DNA from: Thermodesulfobacteriota bacterium
GTDB lineage: Bacteria > Desulfobacterota > UBA8473
Assembly (NCBI GenBank): GCA_040757775.1
Contig: JBFLWQ010000013.1
Coordinates: 25,543 to 89,542 of the forward strand
Direction: 5' to 3'
DNA length: 64,000 nt
Both the position numbers and the translations under genes were made by a program. Below the pieces are notes generated by a model that was not told where the DNA came from, ran no database searches, and was given only the letters and a program-made list of their open reading frames with translations. Below are positions 36,810 to 43,753 of the stretch, piece by piece (within the stretch, counting starts at the first letter, position 1; each line of letters starts with the position of its first letter).

Positions 36810-37862
36810 TTATCTTTTCCTCTTAAGTTTCTGCCCTTCTTCCTCAATACGCTTTCTCTCTTCCATTAAAGCCTTTTTCTGCTCTAATTCTTCACGCTCT
36901 TTTCCCAGTCTCTCTTTCTCCTCCTGCAACTTCCTCATCTCTTCGCTGAGTTCGGACGAAGGCAATTCTTCTTTTTTAGGGGATACAACACCGATTGACA
37001 GAGCAGACGCAAGTTGAAATACAAAATCCCCTCCCTCATGTCCTGAGTTTCTTATATCATTGTATTCAGGAACCTGCTCTGATTTGCCTGCTACAATAGT
37101 CTTTACCCTGCCGTGAAAGAGTTCTTCTGCTGTGAATAAGGGCTTGTCCGCTTCTTTGAGGGCTTTTACGAGCGCTGCTGCAAAGACCGAGTTATTGCCA
37201 CCTCCGCTGTCTGCCACAGGCTCGTTGCCTCCACTTGCCATAAGGGTTCTGGAGGTTCTCTCCATCATCTTTTTTATGAACTCGTCTCTAGCACCTTTTG
37301 TTGAAAGGTCTCCTGCCGCAGCCCTTGTGAGTGTACCTGAATAGCATGAATCCGATACGATGAGGATGTGTTTGGAGGCAATCCGCTTGATGTTGTCTGT
37401 TATGTCTGTTGCGCTAATCCAGTCAACAGGGTCGTCCCTTTGCGCATCCACAGGAAGCCAGTATGCCCTGTCTGCTGTCTTATCAAATTCTCCGTGCCCT
37501 GCATAGTAAATCAAGAGGTTGTCTTTTGATGAGAGTTTTTTCCTGAAGTCGTTTATGGTTGAAAGTATGTCTTTTCTCCGCGCATCTATGAGGAGTTTTG
37601 TCTCAAAGCCGTATTGGTTTCTTAATATCTCATTAACTGCCTTTGCGTCTGCTACTGGGGTCTTGAGTTTTGGCAGGTGTTTGTAGCTTTGATTTCCTAT
37701 GATGATGGCAAAGTATTTGCTGTAGGCAACTGTCGTGATTTCAGTGCCTTCCCTGGGATTTACTGTAACACTGCGGTCATCGGCATGAACCAAACCGATG
37801 GACGCAGCCCAGCCTGTGATAACGATTGCAAAAAGCAGAAAAAGGAATTTTTGTGTTTTCAT
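36810..37862 (-). CDS. Stand-alone secreted caspase (protein C)
   Basis: A 350-residue C14 caspase without WD40 repeats. Signal peptide to about residue 27, caspase core from YFAIIIGNQSY (about 50-60), His123 in YYAGHG and Cys173 in SDSCYSG, then a highly charged coiled coil at the C-terminus (EEMRKLQEEKERLGKEREEL, about 300-350). It is the only short member of the array, and its core differs from the long members, so it is probably an older separate lineage. The coiled coil suggests oligomerisation. Confidence 0.9.
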   Translation of the reverse strand: MKTQKFLFLLFAIVITGWAASIGLVHADDRSVTVNPREGTEITTVAYSKYFAIIIGNQSYKHLPKLKTPVADAKAVNEILRNQYGFETKLLIDARRKDILSTINDFRKKLSSKDNLLIYYAGHGEFDKTADRAYWLPVDAQRDDPVDWISATDITDNIKRIASKHILIVSDSCYSGTLTRAAAGDLSTKGARDEFIKKMMERTSRTLMASGGNEPVADSGGGNNSVFAAALVKALKEADKPLFTAEELFHGRVKTIVAGKSEQVPEYNDIRNSGHEGGDFVFQLASALSIGVVSPKKEELPSSELSEEMRKLQEEKERLGKEREELEQKKALMEERKRIEEEGQKLKRKR

Positions 37863-37921
37863 AACTTCACCCCCCTTGAGGCTGTGTCACAATTAGGATA
37901 TAAAGGGAAAATGTAATGCTG

Positions 37922-37995
37922 CCCTGAATCAAGTTCAGGGTATTTCAGCATCTAATAAAATCAATACGTTATGAGCCCCTGAAACGAATTCAGGG
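37922..37995. repeat. Two CCCTGAA/TTCAGGG hairpins
   Basis: CCCTGAA-TCAAG-TTCAGGG (37922-37940) and CCCTGAA-ACGAA-TTCAGGG (37977-37995), each a perfect 7-bp stem, fill the spacer between caspases D and C. Confidence 0.55.
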
Positions 37996-38089
37996 TGGCA
38001 AAATATGTATTAACAGTCTCATTGTCCTAAAAGTTTATAGCAAAGACAACGATGCCTGTTATTATTACAGTACATTATCATAACTTTTT

Positions 38090-41000
38090 TTATTTTGCAA
38101 CCACCAGCGGAAAATCCATTCCCCTTGAATCTACAACAGGATACTGTGCCTCCTGTTTGTATTTTTTTGTTATATCTGGAAGCTGTTCCTCAACATATCC
38201 CATAAGCTTACGGACAGTCACTGTCTCGCTTCCGCCTGCTGCCTTACCTTTCAGTCCTTCAAGAAGCGTATACGTGAATACCCCATGTCCAAGGTCCTTC
38301 ACTTCTGCTGCAAACTGGTCTTTTGTTGACGCCGCTATTATATGCACCCCTGTTGACCTTGATAACTGCGATAGTGCCTTCCTGTCTTCAAATCCCCTGA
38401 ATGCCACAAGCACAGCCCCTGATTTGCAGGCATCAACAAGCACCAGTATCTTCTGTGCCTTTATGTCCTTTATGTATCTTGCCAGTTCATCTGATGCTAT
38501 CCCTTTTGTTTTAACTTCGTCTTCCCTTTCGGGATAGACAAGCTCATGGGGAATTAAATACCATTTATCTTCTATGTTCTCTCCATGCCCTGCAAGGTAT
38601 ATCAATACTACATCCTGCGGCTGGGTGTTCTGCAATTGTCTGAGTTTTGAGGCTATCCCCTCCTTTGTTGCCTGCTCATTGTAAATTTCAATAATCTCAA
38701 TATCTTTAAACAGCCCCTTACCTTTCTGTTTAAAAAAATCAACAATGCCTCTTGCATCTGGTTCTGCATAGTTAAGGTTAAGGGCAGGATTTTTGTATTT
38801 GTTTATGCCTACTGCAAGGATATACATGGATACATCCTTTTGCGGGGCTGTAAGTTTTACAATAAGTTCGTAGGGATTTGACTCTGTCCTGTCCTTGCTG
38901 AATGCCGTTGCCCTGAATGTGTTAAGTCCATCAACGAGGGCAACTGTGTATGTCTTTATTGTCTCATTTCCCTTTGGAACAATCTTTACAGCCCTCGTGT
39001 CTTCGCCTATTGCCTTTCCGTTATGATAGAGCCTTATCTCATCAATGCCTCCGCCTGTGTCCTTTGCGGAAACCGTAATTGTCACGGTGTCTGTGCTGAA
39101 TTCCTTATTCGGTTCAGGGGAGGTAATCTTTACATCAGGAGGAGGTAAGATTCCCTTCCTCATATCTGCTACTGCCTCAATCTTTTTGCCCTGCAATACA
39201 GAGGCCACATAAACAGGATTAAAGAACTTTTCATAAAAATTATCTATGGAATAGACGTTGTTGCCAACACGAACATTTAAGTGCTTTGCTCCACCCGGAG
39301 AGGCGTTGAAATAGCCTTCCGGCGTAATGACAATCCACTCGCCGTCGGTAAAGCTAATGAACTGAGCAATTTCTTTGCCTGTGGAAATGTCCCAGAAGCG
39401 GGTCGTGCCGTCATAGCTGTTTGACAAAAAATGTCTGGCGTCCAGAGTAAAGGCAAGAGAATTCACCCCGCCTCTATGCCCTCCGAATAGTTTAATTTCT
39501 TTGCCTGTGGCAATATCCCAAAGCGTAATGACATTGTCTTCATAGGGGTCTGATGACAAAATATACTTTCCATCCGGAGAAAATATTGTTATGCAACTTG
39601 TACGAGTTCTAAAATCAGAATGTTCTAATACCTTTATTTTTCTGCCATCTGCTGCACTATAAATAACCGGGCTCTTGTTGACCGAATCTCCTAAAAGGAT
39701 AAGTTTCCCATCGGGAGAAAAATTAAGCGATTCAGCTACTATATTGTCTAACGTAACGACCCAAATCCTGGCACCGCTATTTATATCCCAAAGGATTAAG
39801 GTAGCTTTTTCTTCTTTTCCCATCCCGCGTCCGCTGGAAATTATATATCTGCCGTCCAGAGAAAAACCGATCGCATCTGTCCCAGGAAAATTGGCATGGG
39901 CTTTAAATGTCATTTTAATGTTACCGTTAAAGATGTCCCATAATTTTAACGTTCCTTCAAAATCACTCAGGATATATCTGCCTTCGGGAGAAAAGATTGT
40001 TTTGCTTAGACTCAAATCTGCCTGCTCCGCTGGAAATACTACATTGCTTTTACCTGTTCTAATATCAAAGAGCAGTTTGTGTTCCTTTGCCAATGCATTT
40101 TTGCCGTCAGGGGAAAGCAACAGATATGATTTGTCTACACCCTGAATTGTAGTTACGATATTGCCGGTTGTGGTATCCCAGAGATTTGTGCCTGAAAGCA
40201 CCAGATTATTTGCCGGAGAGTAGCCAAATGCCCTCTCTGTTATGGTCTTTCCGGAAAATGATCGTATTTCCTTTGCTGTCGAAATATCCCAAAGTTTGAG
40301 CCCGCCATTCCACTGGCCGGTTAAAATATATTTCCTGTCAGGAGAAAAATTTGCTGTCAAAACACCGCTAGCAAGATCCTCAGATGACCAGGCTTTTCTG
40401 CCGGTTGTGGTCTCTTCGAGATGAAGCACATATCTCTCGACTTTCTGATTATTTTCTGCCCAGAGAATATGCTTCCCATCCGGAGAAAACATTGCAAATG
40501 CAGGATCATTTTTCCCGTATTTATGTATATTCCGGATTAATTTCCCGCTTTTGTAATCGAAAAGCTTAAGCTCTTGATTCAAATTATTGTCATATTCTGG
40601 GAAGATTACAAATCTGCCATCATCTGTAATATCTATTGGCTCTTCGCCTTGGATTTTTATCTTTTGTGCTCCCCTTATCTCTCTTAATAATTTGCCGGAA
40701 GATGCATCCCAAATTTTTACAAGTCCGTTCTCGTAAATAGAAGCTGCATATTTGTTGTTACGAGACAGCGTAATATTATTAGTGACATTTCTTTCCCGGT
40801 TTTGAAAAGTCTTTATCCTGTTTCCGGTAATGGCATCTAATAGATTGATTTCATCATCTTTCACAGGATTCGCTGTTAAAACATACTTGTTATCTTTAGA
40901 AAGAGAATAGACAATATTAGGCTGAGAGAGTGGAATCGTTTCAATCTCTTTGCCCGTATTAATATCCCAAATTTTAAGAGTGTTCCGACCAATATCGCCA

Positions 41001-41371
41001 TCAATCGAGATAATCGATTTGCCGTCTGGGGAAATACCAACATGTCTTATTGTAGCGTCATGGCCAACCAATGTTCTGATCTCTCTCCCCGTGATGACAT
41101 CCCAAATTTTTATCATTTTGCCTTCACCAGATAAGGCATATCTACCATCAGAAGAAAAGGCGACGGTGTTTATCCTTTGTGAATGCCCCAACTGCACAAA
41201 AATCTCGGGCACCTGCTTACTGCCTGCTGGGGCAAGCTTTTCAGAGGCAGAGACAGGGGTGATTGACAGTATGGGAATAATCCAAAATCCGACCGTTAAA
41301 AAGCGCAGTAAACTCATAAATCTAAACATATCCCTCCCAAGAAAATTTTTCCAGCCGTATAATTTTTTCAT
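38090..41371 (-). CDS. WD40-caspase protein D
   Basis: Exported protein of up to 1093 residues: signal peptide (FLTVGFWIIPILSITPVSAS), 14 WD40 repeats (the middle ones degenerate), hinge GEWIVITPEGYFNAS, Ig-like linker (IRLYHNGKAI) and C14 caspase with His929 (LAGHG) and Cys982 (VDACKSG). The first ATG (41371) overlaps the stop of the frameshifted gene upstream by four bases; a second ATG at 41329 has GGGAGGG just before it and gives a cleaner signal peptide, so it may be the true start. Its last 24 residues are nearly the same as the remnant at 43145. Confidence 0.92.
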   Translation of the reverse strand: MKKLYGWKNFLGRDMFRFMSLLRFLTVGFWIIPILSITPVSASEKLAPAGSKQVPEIFVQLGHSQRINTVAFSSDGRYALSGEGKMIKIWDVITGREIRTLVGHDATIRHVGISPDGKSIISIDGDIGRNTLKIWDINTGKEIETIPLSQPNIVYSLSKDNKYVLTANPVKDDEINLLDAITGNRIKTFQNRERNVTNNITLSRNNKYAASIYENGLVKIWDASSGKLLREIRGAQKIKIQGEEPIDITDDGRFVIFPEYDNNLNQELKLFDYKSGKLIRNIHKYGKNDPAFAMFSPDGKHILWAENNQKVERYVLHLEETTTGRKAWSSEDLASGVLTANFSPDRKYILTGQWNGGLKLWDISTAKEIRSFSGKTITERAFGYSPANNLVLSGTNLWDTTTGNIVTTIQGVDKSYLLLSPDGKNALAKEHKLLFDIRTGKSNVVFPAEQADLSLSKTIFSPEGRYILSDFEGTLKLWDIFNGNIKMTFKAHANFPGTDAIGFSLDGRYIISSGRGMGKEEKATLILWDINSGARIWVVTLDNIVAESLNFSPDGKLILLGDSVNKSPVIYSAADGRKIKVLEHSDFRTRTSCITIFSPDGKYILSSDPYEDNVITLWDIATGKEIKLFGGHRGGVNSLAFTLDARHFLSNSYDGTTRFWDISTGKEIAQFISFTDGEWIVITPEGYFNASPGGAKHLNVRVGNNVYSIDNFYEKFFNPVYVASVLQGKKIEAVADMRKGILPPPDVKITSPEPNKEFSTDTVTITVSAKDTGGGIDEIRLYHNGKAIGEDTRAVKIVPKGNETIKTYTVALVDGLNTFRATAFSKDRTESNPYELIVKLTAPQKDVSMYILAVGINKYKNPALNLNYAEPDARGIVDFFKQKGKGLFKDIEIIEIYNEQATKEGIASKLRQLQNTQPQDVVLIYLAGHGENIEDKWYLIPHELVYPEREDEVKTKGIASDELARYIKDIKAQKILVLVDACKSGAVLVAFRGFEDRKALSQLSRSTGVHIIAASTKDQFAAEVKDLGHGVFTYTLLEGLKGKAAGGSETVTVRKLMGYVEEQLPDITKKYKQEAQYPVVDSRGMDFPLVVAK

Positions 41372-42055
41372 TTTATCAATGGTTCAAAAGAGTTTAAAAC
41401 CTTTTCAAATATCCCTTCAATACTTTTTACAATATCAGGAGATGCCCTGTAGTTCAATACATAAAAACCCTTCTCGGCAGGGATTACAATGTATCTTTCT
41501 ATTACCGTAACTTTCTTTGAAGGCGGGGCAATTTCATACATGATGCCTTCCTTGAAATCAGGCAGATCAAAAGGCAGCAGAATAAGTTCAAATGTTTCAA
41601 TCTCAAATTTTTTAGCCTATCTTCCTGCCACTGCCGTATTTGTTAATATAGACATCTTTTTCTGGGGCGAGGCGTGTGAAAGTTCCTGTTTTGAGGTTGA
41701 TATATCTCTCATAACTTTTAAAAAACTGTCCGTACTCATAATACAAAACGGAGATTGTCAGGCGGGCATCGTCTTTATTATGCGGTCCGGAAAGCTCTAC
41801 TCCGTATACCTTATCCCCTGTTTTTGTGTAAGCGTGTGAAAAATTCTTTTCTTCCTTGTCCCATCCTTTAGGGATCAATACAATAAAAAAATTACCTTCT
41901 GATATGTACTTTTCATAAACAATATTCTTGGGGTTTACAGGACTTTCAGGCTTTTCCTCTGCCTGCACAGAGAAGGCATAAAAGAAAAGCGATATCAATA
42001 TCACCAAGCCTGACAAAATGTTACTTTTCATCTTGATCCTCCAATTTTTCATCAC
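41368..42055 (-). pseudogene. Frameshifted secreted DcrB/PsbP-like protein
   Basis: The 5' part (to about 41630) encodes a signal peptide and NFFIVLIPKGWDKEEKN..., typical of DcrB/PsbP-like (DUF1795) proteins. It stops early at YGSGRKIG. In the next frame the sequence continues AKKFEIETFELILLPFDL through FYVLNYRASPDIVKSIEGIF to a stop at 41368, the usual C-terminus of the same fold. A one-base change near 41625-41632, in a run of As, breaks the gene; sequencing error is possible. The repaired protein would be about 228 aa and coupled to caspase D by ATGA. Confidence 0.75.
41776..41891. repeat. 116-bp perfect direct repeat, copy 1
   Basis: Every base from 41776 to 41891 matches 42969-43084 (offset 1193). 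In this copy it lies inside the DcrB/PsbP-like gene and encodes FFIVLIPKGWDKEEKNFSHA and onward to ELSGPHN. Confidence 0.9.
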
Positions 42056-42531
42056 CTATATTCCAAAACATACAGCGTATCGTCTTTCTTTTTGAATGCC
42101 TTTAAGAGTTCAAAACCATCGTATCTAATTAAGCCACTGGGTGTCTTTATAGTAAGTTCTCCAACATCAAATCTATGAGCAAACCTTTCATCAGGACCAG
42201 TATATGTACAGCATATTTTAGCTACTTTAATAGCCTCACCAGGCGCTAAAGTGACCTCCAATTCGCATTTATCTTTATCGTATCTATATTCGTCTGGCTG
42301 AAGTGTTCTGCAATCATCCTCTTTACCTTTACAGACTCTGGGTAATTCCTTTGATTCTTCAAAGTAACAGATAGTTTCTTGGGTTTTTGGATTTTTATAC
42401 TGCTTGTATCGGTAAGTTACCACGATTGGCTTATCGGACTTGTTTGCAACATAAAAACTCGTTAGCCAGGAACAGGATACAAGAGAAAGGACTAAAGCAA
42501 ATGTTATAAGCATTATAAGCATTCTATTCAT
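42052..42531 (-). CDS. Putative lipoprotein
   Basis: Not recognised. 159 residues with a lipoprotein signal (FALVLSLVSC, Cys at about 20) and a Cys-containing beta-rich domain (ETICYFEESKELPRVC, KICCTYTGPDERF). Its stop overlaps the next ATG by four bases, so it is coupled to the frameshifted DcrB-like gene and through it to caspase D. Probably an envelope accessory protein of that operon. Confidence 0.65.
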   Translation of the reverse strand: MNRMLIMLITFALVLSLVSCSWLTSFYVANKSDKPIVVTYRYKQYKNPKTQETICYFEESKELPRVCKGKEDDCRTLQPDEYRYDKDKCELEVTLAPGEAIKVAKICCTYTGPDERFAHRFDVGELTIKTPSGLIRYDGFELLKAFKKKDDTLYVLEYR

Positions 42532-42564
42532 AGAACACCTCCAGATAATTTATATCAGAAAAAT

Positions 42565-42639
42565 AAAGGGGACGGTTCTATTTATTATCCCTATCTTCTT
42601 GTTCGCAGCATTTTCCATTTAATTAGAACCGTCCCCTTT
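42565..42639. repeat. 16-bp perfect inverted repeat (AAAGGGGACGGTTCTA)
   Basis: AAAGGGGACGGTTCTA at 42565-42580 and its exact reverse complement at 42624-42639, 43 bases apart. The right arm supplies the last codons (GDGSN) and the stop of the gene ending at 42619. GGGGACGGTTCT is a common REP/RAYT-type repeat word. Confidence 0.7.
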
Positions 42640-43128
42640 TATACCTTTTATACTCTTTATCCGCAATATTACTAAGCCTTTAACCGTTCCTCGTATTTCT
42701 TCCACATACACTGAGTATTTATCCATTATTATTTTTTGCCCCGCATGAACCTTAAAGTCCTTTTCTTGCGGGGGATTCCCTTCAACAAATAATGTCAGTA
42801 TAGCTATTAAACCATGCTTTTTTATGCCAGCCTCATCAAGATAATCAGCTTTAATTATATTTGTGACACCTAGTCGGAGTTTATAGAAAGTGCCGACATT
42901 TCCCTGCTTTATTTGGATAACCTCACCTCCAGATCCAGGTACTTTTTCTGCTCGAACACAGCTAGCAGTATTATGCGGTCCGGAAAGCTCTACTCCGTAT
43001 ACCTTATCCCCTGTTTTTGTGTAAGCGTGTGAAAAATTCTTTTCTTCCTTGTCCCATCCTTTAGGGATCAATACAATAAAAAAAATAAACAGAAGCATTA
43101 TTCTTATGAAATACTTTGCTGTTTTCAT
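42619..43128 (-). CDS. Chimeric secreted protein carrying the 116-bp copy
   Basis: 169 residues in three parts: a signal peptide of its own (MKTAKYFIRIMLLFIF), 38 residues (FIVLIPKGWDKEEKN...SGPHN) identical to the DcrB/PsbP-like neighbour and encoded by the 116-bp duplication, then an unrelated beta-rich domain (VGTFYKLRLGVTNIIKADYL, GQKIIMDKYSVYVEEI). The last residues come from an intergenic repeat. The gene therefore looks like a recombination product. Function unknown. Confidence 0.55.
   Translation of the reverse strand: MKTAKYFIRIMLLFIFFIVLIPKGWDKEEKNFSHAYTKTGDKVYGVELSGPHNTASCVRAEKVPGSGGEVIQIKQGNVGTFYKLRLGVTNIIKADYLDEAGIKKHGLIAILTLFVEGNPPQEKDFKVHAGQKIIMDKYSVYVEEIRGTVKGLVILRIKSIKGIKGDGSN
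42969..43084. repeat. 116-bp perfect direct repeat, copy 2
   Basis: Identical to 41776-41891; placed right after the signal peptide of the chimeric gene. Confidence 0.9.
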
Positions 43129-43144
43129 ATTAACCCTCTTCCTT

Positions 43145-43220
43145 CTATTTTAAAATCACAAGAGGGAAATTCATTCCCTTTGAATCTACCACAGGGAATT
43201 GCGCCTCCTGCTTGTATTTC
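43145..43220 (-). pseudogene. 3' tail of a lost D-type caspase gene
   Basis: The minus strand reads KYKQEAQFPVVDSKGMNFPL and four more residues (VILK) before TAG at 43145. Caspase D ends KYKQEAQYPVVDSRGMDFPL then VVAK, 19 of the same 24 residues. Nothing upstream of this tail is caspase-like; it abuts a CHAT remnant. A seventh family member was therefore here once. Confidence 0.85.
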
Positions 43221-43233
43221 CAGTTACATCCTC

Positions 43234-43380
43234 CTACTCAGTCATACCCGTTAACTGAAAGGCTGCCCAGAAGTACTGCTGTTCATACTGTTTTTTTATC
43301 GTTAACTGTGCATCTCTCAATACATCACGCTTATTTGTTTTTCTTAACCTTAAGTTTGAATAATATTTTTTCTCATCACA
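43234..43380 (-). pseudogene. 3' remnant of a CHAT-protease gene
   Basis: In one frame the minus strand encodes YYSNLRLRKTNKRDVLRDAQ, then LTIKKQYEQQYFWAAFQLTG and MTE-stop (TAG at 43234). The pattern L-R-x-AQL ... Y-x-W-A-x-F-x-L-x-G at the very C-terminus is the typical end of CHAT-domain proteases. An in-frame stop lies about 45 codons upstream. The reading continues directly into the caspase tail at 43220. Confidence 0.7.
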
Positions 43381-43432
43381 TGTTTTTATTTAATTATCAG
43401 TTGCTATTCAGTATCTTTATTTTCAGCCTCTA

Positions 43433-43738
43433 TTACCTGAGAGCCTTTATAATGTTTATCACTATTGATGCTAAAATAACAAGACCGATAAATATTATAG
43501 CGGTCATCATAAACCAGTGAGGGACAAACCTTACGGACTCAGGCTCGGGCTTGACCGCACTCCTCTTTGAAAGAGCCTTGAACACTGAGGTTATGAATGG
43601 AACCCCGAAGAGCAGTCCAAAGCCTGTAAATAGAAAAGCCCCGTTGCTGCCTGTTCTGAATGCAAGATATGCCATATAAAAACTGAACACGGCGCAGAAA
43701 CCGAAAACAATTATGCCAACCCATATTCCCATCATCAA
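43433..43738 (-). CDS. Small integral membrane protein
   Basis: A 101-residue protein with three hydrophobic spans (about residues 5-27, 33-53 and 78-98) and a short basic loop (KALSKRSAVKPEPESVRF). Sixteen bases after caspase E, same strand. No family recognised; a membrane partner for the exported lipoprotein-caspase is a guess from position. Confidence 0.55.
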   Translation of the reverse strand: MMMGIWVGIIVFGFCAVFSFYMAYLAFRTGSNGAFLFTGFGLLFGVPFITSVFKALSKRSAVKPEPESVRFVPHWFMMTAIIFIGLVILASIVINIIKALR

Positions 43739-43753
43739 TCTCTTTTTACAGAG

